From Oscheius dolichura (taxonomy: Eukaryota > Nematoda > Chromadorea > Rhabditida > Rhabditidae): a stretch of 64,000 nucleotides of DNA. The notes below the pieces were generated by a model, which saw only the letters and a list, made by a program, of their open reading frames with translations, searched no databases and was not told the DNA's origin. The position numbers and the translations under genes are program-made. This document shows, one piece after another, positions 42,147 to 54,500 of the stretch. The stretch's first letter is position 1. Each line of letters begins with the position of its first letter. The DNA is taken from assembly GCA_932521035.1 (NCBI GenBank), contig OW051492.1:806001-870000 (forward strand), given 5' to 3'.

Positions 42147-42569
42147 TTAGTTGCCACCGCGAAGAGCCAACACCAGATGAAGAACAGAACCTCCGACAAC
42201 CTGAAAATCTCGTATAAAATTTGCTACCTCTGGAGAGTAAAATTTGTATTGAAATGTATGCTCATTATATTGTAAAAAACATGAATCGATCTAAAAACAA
42301 TAAACAAAACCAAAACAAACCTTGTAATCTTGAGCAGTTTTGTCGTCATTCATCTGCTTACCAGCAAAAATTAGACGCTGCTGAGGAGGGGGGATTCCTT
42401 CCTTTTCTTCAACCTAGGGAAAAAGTATTTGAACAATCAAGTTGCATAAAAAGAATTCAACATATAAAAGAAATGAGCATACCTTCTCCTTTATCCTATC
42501 GACACGATCATTTGGCTCGATATCCAGCTCAATTTCTTTGCCAGTGAGAGTCTTGACTTTGATAAGCAT
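42147..42569 (-). CDS. ned-8: NEDD8 ubiquitin-like modifier
   Basis: Three exons, 42483-42569, 42321-42413 and 42147-42200, encode 77 residues. The protein starts [19 protein letters not shown] and ends [15 protein letters not shown]8 is conjugated through its C-terminal Gly76 to cullins and activates SCF-type ubiquitin ligases. Ala72 in LALRGG, where ubiquitin has Arg, identifies NEDD8 instead of ubiquitin. Only one residue (Asn) follows GG, so a one-residue tail must be removed before use; many animal NEDD8 precursors carry a longer tail. A TTTCTTTAG acceptor lies five bases before the ATG, and the upstream gene stops 228 bases before it, so it may be the second gene of an operon with the CCCH gene. 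Confidence 0.96.
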
Positions 42570-42574
42570 TTTGC

Positions 42575-42584
42575 CTAAAGAAAA
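42575..42584 (-). promoter_or_regulatory. Putative trans-splice acceptor before ned-8
   Basis: TTTTCTTTAG ends at 42575 on the minus strand, five bases upstream of the ATG, with no paired donor visible in the short gap to the upstream gene. Confidence 0.45.
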
Positions 42585-42796
42585 TGAATAAACAAACTCA
42601 AATAGAAACACGAGAAGGTATTGAATGAATGAAATCAATTGCAACAAGATCAAAAGTTTAGAAATTAATGTTATAAAAATAATAATTCGATTATAAATAA
42701 ACCGAAATAAATATAAGGCAAGGAATAAAACGTTACAACTCTAGGAGTTCTAAATTGGGGTTGGTAAATATCTACAACGAACAATATCTGATAAAA

Positions 42797-43517
42797 CTAA
42801 AACTTATGATGGGGTTTCAATACAGGTCGGGATTTTATAATATCATTGGCAGTAGTGTATTGTACGGGAGCGCTTAAAACTGCCTTTGACATATCTGGCG
42901 TTGGAGCTTCTTCTGGAGGATGATCATATCTGAAATCATCAAACTAAATAAGGGTGATGATAGAAATCGTACTATGATAAAACTTGTACAAAATAAATGC
43001 ATAGGAAACAATAGCTCACCTGCAATTCTTGCCACGTCTACACATTCCACGTTGAAAAGCTTTGCATACAGGCTTTGTCTTTTTCGGATCTGTTAGAGGG
43101 ACATGTCGGCTGAGCATTGCTTCGTGTTCCAATTTTGCTCGTTCATAGTCGTTGCACATCACTCCAGTTTTTAATTTTGTAGAGAAAATAGCAGCAGCCG
43201 ATGGAAGTCTTCGTTTCAGTGGAGGTTCATCTATAGATGTTGATGGTTCACTTTTTACAGGCGAATCAGATTCGCTTTCTGTGTTGCTGTCGCTGTTTGA
43301 ATTACTGAAACAGTAAAATGATATGAATACATTTTGCAAATTATAAAAAATGAAAAAAATAAAGGTAAAAAGCATACCTACATTCTCCTGACAGCATTGC
43401 CGACGAGCTTGTACTTGGTTCATCCTCCGCTGCTCTGCCCACTGAAGTGGATGAGGGCTCATCCTCACAATCGCTCTCATCGTCGCTTCCATACGATGAG
43501 AGCAGATGGAGGGCCAT
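42797..43517 (-). CDS. CCCH zinc-finger protein
   Basis: Three exons, 43378-43517, 43020-43304 and 42797-42929, encode 185 residues. The first 80 residues are acidic and Ser-rich (SDDESDCEDEPSSTS, SDSNTESESDSP), followed by KRRLPSAAAIFS. A single C-x7-C-x5-C-x3-H finger lies at about 127-146 (VCKAFQRGMCRRGKNCRYDH), the type that binds single-stranded RNA. The C-terminus is Pro-rich and short. One finger with an acidic N-terminus resembles several small nuclear RNA-processing proteins, but I cannot name an orthologue. The ATG directly follows TTTCAG, a likely spliced-leader acceptor. It is followed by ned-8 in the same direction. Confidence 0.85.
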
Positions 43518-45538
43518 CTGAAATTGAGAAAAATTGAAAAAATTGTAAAATAAAGAAAAGAATAAAAGAACGTCTACTAAACATTTTCGAAAAGAATTCA
43601 TATGATTAAAATAAATATACCGAAGCCATCAGTGATAAAGAAGTCAGCTAACCACGGAGGAAGATCCACAAATGAAATAAAGCATATAATGATTACAAAT
43701 TGTTGCTTTATTTTAAAACGCGACGCTTTTCAGCCAAAGCAATGCTTTTTAGAAAGCGCAAGGGTAAAATTAATAATTCCACAAGTTTTATATCCAGAAG
43801 CAATGTTTCTAAAGCAAAGGAGAAAGACGAAATGAAATGAAAACGTTGAAATCTTGAGAAATTAGATGACTCTGCCTCTCTGCTGCCTTGTCCTCTCCCG
43901 AACAATTGTACTCTCTCGGTTCAAATTCCGCAGAGTGCCGCGTCCACCAGGGCGCATTTACTGAACCCCAGCGGTCAGCTGTACTGATTGACCTCTTCAG
44001 CAACTGCCAAGATTCGTCCATTTTCCACTTATTTTATCATTTTTTCTATTTTATTCAGCCGTTATTTATCTTCCAAACGTTGAGACAAACTTAAAACCAA
44101 ACGAAACATATTCTTCTTGTATTTTGCCTATGAAATAACAATTATTTCGATTCAAACCTCAAATTCTCTTGTTACAGCTCTTTTTCACTTATTCTCTGTA
44201 ATTCTTCCCCCAAATTTGCCTTTTTGCATTTTTTTTTCAGCTGCATTAGATCCTTCCTGAAGTGTCAAGTTTATATTCACGATATAATCTGCTCGCCCTA
44301 TCGATTTTCAGGATCATATGGAAACAATAAGGGCCCCTCTAAACTTGATATTTATAATTTTCCCTCGTGAATGCAACATGATTAGCTGATTTTTATGAAA
44401 TGTCTCATTTTTCTCTTTTATTTTTACTGGCTGCTTTTATGGCTTGCGTAGAGAGAATGCTCATGGATACTCTACCTCTAGAATTCTGTCTGTTCCATGC
44501 CGTCGCCGTCCGTCAATAAGTTGTTATACGTTGATTTATGTTTGCCTATTCTTGGCCCAGTGGAATTACCCACTCCCATTTTGAACTCGCCCCCTCATAC
44601 ATCTTATCACTCACCCTCTCCAAGACCGGAAATCTGGCAAAAATATATTCCTTCTTCTTGGAAGGCAAACAATGCCGAGAGGCGCGAAGACCTTTCGAGT
44701 TCTATGAGTTCTCATCAGAGACAAAGGACATTATGGTTAGTGAGCCCAGGCAGAGGTGGGGGTTTTATGTCCGCTTCTCACCCCGAGGGACAGCTGTTCG
44801 TTTTAAGAGCTCCGTCCTGTTTCTACTCCCAATTTAATGGTCGCGATACGAACATCTTCTTATCAAGTTCTATATCCTGCCGAATGAGTCTTTTTGAGCA
44901 TAAAGATCACATTAGCATTCATAACACCATCAAACTACAGTCGTATATATATATCTTTCTCTTCTCTCATTTCTAATGTCTTGATTCTTCGAACTTATTA
45001 CTCTCATTACTTATTAAGCCTTTTGAGATAGTATACACTAACTTTGAGCAATTGTATTGTGATTTTCTTGAATATTATCGTAAAAATCAGATAAAATAAG
45101 CATAAAATAGTAAATTTCGTTCGCATAGTCCGTAAACATTTCTCAAAAATGATTTTAGACCGCCTGCTTTATTTTATTCCACTCATTTCTTACTTTTCTC
45201 TCTAATTCAGAGACCACCGTTTCCTGATATCAATTAGCTTTTTTACATCTCATCAATCAATCTTCCATTCTCCTCCTGTCATGCAATAAATCAGTTTGAT
45301 TTCCCGTAAGTTTCTTGCCCGAAACTTATATCCTTCTCCGTTATTTCTATGTATCATTTGGAATGAATCACCCGTAAAACAATCTTGAGACATTTTGCCA
45401 TCCAGACAATATCATCATTCGACTAATCGTCTCCTTTTTTTCAGCTCACCTTCTTCTTCTTGGTATTATAGTCTAGTCATTCATCTATTTTTATCTATTT
45501 AATTCCTTCTTTCTTCTATATTTTTTGGCCATGAGGAT
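43518..45538. other. Region between the CCCH gene and the Trio gene
   Basis: Should contain the divergent promoters. Overlapping open plus-strand frames at about 44497-44976 cannot be tied to splice sites or a family. Nothing else was recognised. Confidence 0.45.
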
Positions 45539-48500
45539 ATGAACGAACATAAGGTAAGCGATTTTTTTCTATTTCAAAAAGCAGGAAAGAGGCAGCGCAA
45601 TTGACTGGCGAACAGCAGGGTGCCGATAATCCTCTATATAGGCCAGAGAGACAGTATGTCAGTGCTCTCAAGAGAGACAGCACAACAAAAACGGCCCATC
45701 TGCCGCTTGCAGTGACCTTGTCATCTAATAGGCTTTGAAGGAGACGAGAGAAAGAGGATCTCTGGAAGCAAGGGCTGCGAATAAATATATGACACTACAA
45801 AAAATACGCCGCTATTCAATTTTCACCTTTTTATAATATTTTGCTTGCTCTAAAAAGTATAAAATGATTATTATAAAATTTTTAAAACTAGTAATAATTT
45901 TTTTTAGCTGGTTGTTCGTCGAGCAGAAGAGATTCTCCCCGCATTACGTGAAGGCATTGCGTTGCTTCCTGGCTGCCGTGATAGACAATCGCGACCGCTG
46001 CTCTTCATCCCCTCAAAGGATCAGTCCGTAAATGTTGAAAATATCCGAAATGTGCTACTCTATCTCTATGAGGTGACAGCGGAAGATGCCAGATCAAATG
46101 GCATCACCATTGTCATCGATATGCGCGGCAAGCAGCCCTCAGCAAATGTTAAATCATTCCTCAAAGCCATTGATGTGAGTCCCCTCCCCCAATAAACACC
46201 GAATCCCTTCAGGACCTTTGTACATCGGCTTCCGTCTCCACTGTCCTTGTAATTAAACCGGATAAGCTCTTTTCCTCCCTCGGGTTGAGTAAGGGATCCA
46301 TAAAGGCCGATGTTCAGTGGATTGGGGCTGACCAGCTGATAAAATTCGTTGATGTAACCCAAGTACCAAGAGAAATCGGTGGCAGTTATCCCTACCATCA
46401 TGAGGAATGGCTAAGGATCCGGATTGTAAGTTTATAGCCTCTAGAAATGATTCCTGATCATAATAGAATTTAAAAAAAAAGCAAAAAAACTTGCACAGGG
46501 CTGGGGTCGAACCCAGGATGTTTCACTGGCGCGCGCCAGTCATCCACTGCGCCATTAACAGAATCCCAGCGAATCGTTTTGATCACATTTTCTTTGTCAA
46601 GAAGGGGGTTCGATCCTTTCCCATTGACTCGGGCCTATGAATAACCTAGCGGGTGGGCTGGGAACATGAGTAGAGTCGCGGCTCGGTTTTAGCAGTCACC
46701 GGTGACTCATTTCCCAGCATTTGAGCCAGGTCATTAGGCTTGTTTCCCCAAGGGGTCTAGGTTACTGTACTACTAGAGAAAAGAGTGTCAGGACCATTTT
46801 CCCTTTCCAGGAACTGGAGCGTTGGATCTGGAAGATGACTAACATTATGGCCGGATTGGAAGATCTCCGGAAATCCATGGATACGGATCACCGGTCGGGG
46901 GATGTGACCACCATCAAGGTAGACGCTTTAATTGTCGAAAAAGCACAATTCACCCTTTTTAGCGCCTAATCGACAGTCATAACACCATCCGAGAGAGAAT
47001 ATTAAACCTCTGCCCGATAGAAACTCTCCATTCGGAACAGAATAACGTAATTTTCCCTCTTTTGGCTGTCTAACTGTGTCTCCCTTTTCAGCTCTCTCTA
47101 ATGGTAAATAATCCCCAAAGTGGTGTACATAATCCTGATTTGAAAGCAGCTCTACCGTATACCAAGAATTTGATAGATTCCTGCGTCAAGAGGAAGTAAG
47201 TCTGGCTTTTGGAAAAGGGTGCGCTGCACCCGTAAAATCTCGGCAGCTGGGGGGACTTGCGCACAGAAGACAAGCCCGCGAGCTGCCGAGATTTTACGGG
47301 TGCGGCGGCGGTGGAAAAGCTTCTTCTCGTTTCAGAGAAGAAGTCTACCAATCATGGAAAGATAAATACGAAGAATTGGAGAATATCTACCAGTTTAAAT
47401 TGTACGAACAGGATGCGGACGAGAAACTTCGCTGGATACGGAAACACATGTCATATCTGCTGCAGAGTATGGGAGATATTGGGAACAGTGAACAGGAGGC
47501 AAATGAACGCTTGAAACAGTTCGATGACGTGGAAAAAGCCGTTAAAGTGAGGGAATTGTTAGATAAAAAATAGTAGAATCTATAGAATTCGGATGTCACG
47601 GTGGATCAACTTCAAAATCGATCTGGACGGTTGAAATCCGTGGGAACACCGCATAGGTCAAAGGTGGGCGCACCATTTGTTATTTATTTTCATTTCTAGA
47701 AATGTCTAAGAATATCTTATAGTCACATTTTGTAGCCCTTGATCTGCTCTACAAAATGAGCTATTCAAATTTATTTGTAGGCGGGAAATAAAAGTTTTAG
47801 AAAGGTTTTACACGCGCACTCTAATTCAAGGGACTGAATGGGCGAATAATGGACTCACCCACATTTTTCTTCCAGAAATTGCTTCAAATTATATATTTTT
47901 TTCATATTTTCAGGTCGATGTGACGGATCGCCAAATCCGAGAAGAATGGGACCGTCTTAAAGTGGCACTGATTAAAAGGAGAACGATAGTTACCTCGGCG
48001 GCTGCCTTCTTCCGTTGCTCCGGCCAGGTGAGCTCGTTTTTTAAAATATTTTCAATAAATTTATGATATCATTTTGTAGCCCTTGCTCTGCTCTACAAAA
48101 TGTTCTATTTAGTTTTTATTTTGGCTTAGGTAATTTAAAGTTTTAGAGCCGTTTTAACGCGCGCGCTTTTAAAAAGACGCACAGTTATTTTCCCACCGAT
48201 TTTTTATAATTTTCAATTTTTTCAGTATTTTTCCCGCTACCGTACCTGGATAGCCCAGCCGGGAATTGATCCGGCCGCAGTTGATCCCCGCAACGATGCC
48301 CAACTGGACGAAGCCATCACCCAGCATCAGGAATACTGGAAACAGGTCGAAAGTGTCTATGTAGATGTTAGTTTTAAACTGTATTTTAATAGAAAAGAAA
48401 AATATTTAAGGCAGTTAGTACGGGTAGTCAATTAAAACAGCATCTGAAGACGGGAGAGGCACTGGAAGGACAAGCTGTAATAGTGACTCGGATGCAGGAA

Positions 48501-51500
48501 CTGGCCAAATCACACAAGATTCTCTATGATAAATGGAGGGACAGCAAGGTATGGGGAAGCTTCTCTATCTTATTTGGCTGCGTAGACATTGAATAGTCAG
48601 CTCAAAAATTGGGGAAAACTGAGCCAGGATAAATGACATTGACCCTAGGAAACCCTGCCCCCGCACCCGTAGAATCTCGGCAGCTCGGGGGACTTGAAGC
48701 CGCGTGCGCTAGAAGACAAAGCCGCGCGCTGCCGAGACTTTACGGGTGCGAGCGCATGGAGTTTTCACACGCCCTAGAGCCGAATAAACGCTTCTAACCC
48801 CGAAAAAAAGGATTTGCAAGGGGAAATAAGACTAATTAGACATTTTAAGGATAGTTTTGACTGCGTAGACATTGAATACTCGTCTAAAAATAGACAAAAG
48901 GAGAAAATAAGGGTAGAATATAACCGCGGTGCATTTTACCCGTCCAATTTGCTAGAAATCGCTTATAACCCTAGAGAATGCCACCCTTCCTCCCCTCGGA
49001 GATTTCTTACCCATTTTTTTCTCTTCCCGCCGTTTTTCTATCCAGAAAAAAGAGAGGAGCACCTGCTCCCCTCCGAAAAAGGTCAAATCTGGAAAAAAGC
49101 GCGAAGAAGCCGTCTTGACCCGCTTTCCTCGCGCTTCTTCGCTTCTACCTCTTTTTCCTTTAATTTTTTCTATAAAATATATTAACGAAGCCGTTTTAAG
49201 GTCCGGCTGCACTCGATGCTGGCCCTAACCGCCTTCCAGACGGATACTCAGCGTGTCTTCGAATGGCTAAACCAACACGGGGACCCGTACCTCAATAAGA
49301 ATACCCGAATAGGTCAGCCCCTCTTTTCTGTACAATAAAAAGTATCGTATTCCAGGAGACAATGAAGTAGAGGCCAAGCAGTTGCAGAGGAACCACGAGC
49401 AGTTCCGGAGAATAGCCGAAAATACCTATGGAAACGCCCAGAAATTATTCGACGCGAGCAATATGATCACAGAAGCAGGAGTGGCCAATGCGGAGAGGAT
49501 GAACCGGCTGCTGGGCGACTTGGAAACGAGACTCCTCAATTTTAGGACAAAAAGTGATATTAGGTTGGTGGAGAATAGTATTTTAACTGCGTAGAATAGA
49601 CATTAGATACTACTACCTTTTAAGTCCTTTGAAAAGTAAATTGGCTGCGTAGACGTTGAAAACGCAGTCAAAAATGGCAAGAAAATGAAAATGGCCGGGA
49701 AAATGGGGCTGCTAGCCTGTGCAGTTGTTTTAGCTGCGTAGAATTTGCACTAGATACTCAGTATTTTGTGTTTTTTTTGTAATATTTGGAAGGTCAATTT
49801 GACTGCGTACTCATCGAATTTACAGTCATAAATCAAAAAAATCGCGAGGCATTCCAAAAACGCACGAAAACTAGGCGCCTTTTTGGTTGCGTAGCTCGTT
49901 TAATACTCATCCAATTTCTAATATTTTTACTGGAAAAGAAAGCCCTGACTGTGTACTGTATTTTGATACTAAATTTGGCTGCGTACTCGTTTAATATTCA
50001 GTGAAAAATGGGTAAAATTCAAAAATGACCTAAAACTGGGGAACTTCTCCTTCTTGTCGTTGTTTTAACTGCGTAGCTTCCAAATTAAATACTCAGCCAT
50101 GTTCTACCCTCTTCGGAACGTTAATTTGACTGCGTTGACATTGAATACTCAGTGAAAATAAATAAAAATAGTAGAAAAGACACTGCAAAAGGGGAGCCAA
50201 GGATTGTATGACTCATCCTGTCCATTGATTACAGGAAGCGCATTCTGGACCATTCCCTGCTGTTCCATATTCACTACAATGAACTGACCAACTGGTACAA
50301 GACGATGGAGTCGAAATACGGACAGTGGATAGCGTCGGACGATTTGAACGAGTGCGAAACCGCCAAAGAGATGTGGGTACAGGAGAACGACGCCACCGCC
50401 GGGGTAAGTCTATTTTTCTTTGTTTTTTGTTGATCGCCGGCTGTTTTCTCACCATTTGGCGCCTTTTAAAGGTTTAAAATGGTTCAGAAAAGAGCGGGAA
50501 AGATTATAGATTTGAAAAAAAGTGAAGGAAAAAAGAAAAAGGAAGGGATTCGTGCCCCCTACAGTAACCCCCCAGCCGTTGAAACTATTCTACGCAGTGA
50601 AATTAACTGCGTATCATACGCAAAACAGTCTACCGCTAATTTTAAAGGTCTAAAATATTTTTAAAAAGAGCAGGAAGTTCAAAAACTGGAAAAAAAGGGA
50701 GCTTGTAGAGCAAAAATGGCCGCTTGATGCATTACCGTAATCCCAGGGCATTTTAATCTCCTCTACGCAGTGAAATTGCCTGCGTACCTAATTTAGTACT
50801 CAGTTAAGAGTATTTCCAGGCTTATGCGACAACAATAGGAGAGGGAAACGACCTGATAAATCAGCTGCGAGGCAATCAGACGACCTTTGACGTGGACTAC
50901 GGGACGGCCATTGCCCGGATACTGGAACTTATGACCCGGCTTGGTAATTCATTTTTTAGCTAATTCACTGCGTAGCCCGTCGAATACTCAGTTTAATCTA
51001 TTTATAAATCTATTTTTTAGAAGACGACAACGCCCGCTTTGTGAATAAATGGACTATCCAGCGACAGATCTTGGATATTTCCTGTAATTATGCCGTCTTC
51101 TTGAGGGATATAACAGAGGTCCGGCAGCAGATTACGGTAGATTTTATTATATATTAAAATGAAGGAATTAATGTGTTTTAAGAGTTGGGAAGAAGATATG
51201 AGGGGGATGGTCAATTCGCCGACTTTTATTGAACACGCCCTGAAAGTGAAGCCCTTCCACGAGGACAACACCCTAAAAGTTAAAGACGCCGTCGCCCAGA
51301 TAAAAAACTTCAGTAAGGAATTGCTACAGGTAGGAATATACTCTAAAATATAGTAAACAGACCATTAAACCCCTTGAAAATTACACAAATTCGGGGCTAT
51401 TCCCCTGCAGACTGGTTAGGAGCCTATCCGCTCCAAAATATAGTTCCTGCTGCTCTAAAATATGGTTTTTTGAATACAGTAACTTGCATATAATATCATA

Positions 51501-54500
51501 GAATTGCTCGTTAACTTATATAAGCAGCCCTTTATAAATTTGGTCACTTTTTATCTCATTTGGCGGGATTTCAAGAGGGGGGGGGGAGGATTATCGCGGG
51601 GTAGGAGCCTTGGACATTCAAAATTTGGCTATTCGCGCCCTTAAATTTCAATTTTGGATATATTATACGGTATATAAGATTCCTGACAGCCTTCTGGAAG
51701 CCAGTCCTTTAAAAATTCAGGTCTTTTATTTGAAATATAGCGCTATTACGGTCAAAAAGGCGCGCGAACCTAGAAAGAACCCGAAATTTAGCTTCCCTTC
51801 TGAAATTCGACTATTATCTACAGTATCCCATTAAATTATTCACTTTTTTATGATATAAAGTTTATTCCATCTTTCTATCGATTTTCCAGCCGTAAAGAAA
51901 ACAAACTTTATGGAAAAAGCGCCGCCAAAATGGCAAAAAACTACACTCCGTCTAGGAAGATCCTATTTTGGACTTCTTTCTCATATTTTTGCATTTTTAA
52001 TGAAATTTAGCCATTTTTTTGAATTGATCATATAATGGTGGGTTCTATTTATACTTTCCATTAAAAAATATATTGGAAAATTTTATAATTAGGTGAAAAA
52101 ATGGCGTGAAAGGGACTGATTACCCCCCAGGGGGGCGGGTCTAGCCCGGTCATCATCTTCCCTTTTCCGTAAATATTATTTTTATGCCATTATCTATTAT
52201 ATTATTTTCTATATATTTCAGGCAATTCATGGTAACCAATTAACCGCAATGAAAACACGAGACGGCCGTCTGCTGGTAGACGTCGTCCAAGAGAATACCC
52301 GAGTATTGGAACGGGCTGAGCGACAAGTCACCCAGGTGAGTAGAGCTGTCAAATTGACTCAATCCCGGACTATTTTTCCCTTCAAGAACCTAGAAAATAG
52401 TACAGTAACCTTTAAATAACCACTTCCTTTTCAGTTGGCACAACAAACCTCCGAAAAGATTGAATACGCCCTCAAATATAATCAGGTCAGTTTCAGGGGA
52501 ATTCCCCTAAAACTCCCCCGTAAAATCTCGGCAGCTCCCAAAATAGTTATTCCGCGCGCGCACATTGCCATTTCCTCGAGCTGCCGAGACTGTACGGGTG
52601 CAGCCGCACCCCCATCTCAAAGGGTTAGACAGGGCAGTGTTCAAATTTTAGCAGCTTATTTCCCCTTTTTCTGATAAGGAGTGGAAACTTTTTGGAGAGA
52701 GAACGGTCCTCTCTGTCTTATCTGCTTATTTGATGTTTTCTTAGCCTCCTTAAATAGTCCGCGTGGAGGTGGAAATTGTTTTTGGGGCGGGCAGACTGTA
52801 CAATCTGGGGAACAACAGTAGGAGAGAGGGGAGAGAGGGGAAAGTTCGCCTGTACCTCGAGGGTTTCTCCACTTTTTGCTCCTTTATTCCTATTTTTGAG
52901 AGTCTTTACTACCATATCTCCTTCGTAAAACCCTATAAAATCCTCCATTTTTTGCCATTTCCTTGAAAAATTGGGTTGTTACAGTATTCTCTACTGCTTT
53001 CTCGTCGTTTTCTCGATTTTCTTAATTTTTTTACCTTTTTCCTACCTTTTAAAGGTCTTGGCTACCGTATCTCTGCTTATGTTCACGGCCTTTTTCCCCT
53101 AGTTTTCGTTCGCCATGTCTTTCTCTTTCCCATGACGTGGTTTCCCAAATTTGCAGCTGTTCTGTTCTGTCCTTTTCCCGCTCTCCCTGAAAAAGGGTCT
53201 CCCCTCTCAAAACAGATGGTCCCAATTGGAAAAATAATAACTATTTGGAAAGGTTCCTCCCGTTCTGTTTGTATTTCGCCTTGGCGGGAAAAGTGCGACA
53301 TTTGGTCTGTGTCGAAATGTGTTATCTTCCTCCTTTCCACCGTATTTTCGGTATCACTCGTCCTCAACCTCGCGTACCTAAAGGGCGTCCGCTATGCTAA
53401 CCCGTGTTGTTCAGGTCACACCCGTCATGGGATGATGCTGGGAAAGACAGTTTGTGCCACCTTCTTCCCTGCCCCTGTAATTTTATTTTTAGCCGACAGT
53501 ACATCTAGGGATGACTCTGGGCTTCTTACACCTGACTTTCCAACCTTTTCTACCTTCTTAGAGGCTCGCTCCTCGATAGTTCACTCCCCTGCACCCGTAT
53601 TGTCGCGGCAAAGGAAATAGATAAAGGCGACACAGTTTTGTAACTGTTTTGAATAACGATGATCCTACTGCCGAGGCTTTACGGGTGCAGAGGATCGGGC
53701 TATGAAGAACCGAGCCGGGGGATAGCCATAATTCTCGCTTCATTTGAAATTTTAGCATCCACTTATCTAAAAAAATACACTATCCTCCCAATTCTTAGCC
53801 CTCTAACCGTCATTCCTATTTCTGATCGTAAAAGGTCCGTCTCACCCAATCCTGAAGGTACCCCAGGGTTCAATGCCACCGTATAAATTCTCCATATACA
53901 CTTAATATTCCCCTTTTCTCCATTTCCTATTAAAAAAGACTACAGTATTCTATCAGCTTCCAAAAATTTAGCCCTGGAGCTTCTATACAACCCCCTTTTC
54001 TGGCCAAAAACTACTGTATTTCCCTTCGCTCAAAAAGAGTGTGAACCCCTTCCTGACCCGGAAATATCTTATCTCTCGCCGAAGTTCATAACCCGCGTAA
54101 CTTTCTCCCGTCTCCCTTCTGATCTCAAAGGGAAAAGGCGCTAATCTCTGTTTACCGACGGTTACCCCAAGCAGCTGTTACTCTCCCTCCAAAAAGGGGA
54201 CAATTTCACCCTCTTTACTCTCCCAATTCCCCATTTTCAGTTGAGTAAGCTCGCCGCTCAAATCATCCACCATTACGAGAGTCTCGAGACCGGTATGTAT
54301 GGCATGGGAGGGGTGCCGGACAAGTTGCTGGAAGCCCAGAAGGCCAACGACAACCACGTCCACTTCAAATCGGAGCTAGTCAAAATGGGGGTCAGTTTGA
54401 ATTTTTTCTTTTCGCGGGCTAATAATTACCCTTTTCAGTTGGATAACAGCGAGCCGTCGAGGCGATTCTTTACTCATTCGGACGAGTTATTGAGGAGTAA

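Larger units (their letters stand above)
52486..54240. other. Large Trio intron
   Basis: This 1.75 kb intron holds two palindromic element A copies. The rest is pyrimidine-rich with long open frames (for example 52976-53620) that show no splice pattern or family resemblance. Confidence 0.5.

Noticed and set aside
44497..44976. Overlapping open plus-strand frames upstream of Trio
   Set aside because: Two frames are open over the same stretch and neither has supporting splice sites, family motifs or consistent codon use.
52976..53620. Open frame of 214 codons in the large Trio intron
   Set aside because: Pyrimidine-rich sequence gives Phe/Leu-rich frames by composition; no splice sites in phase with neighbouring exons and no homology recognised.
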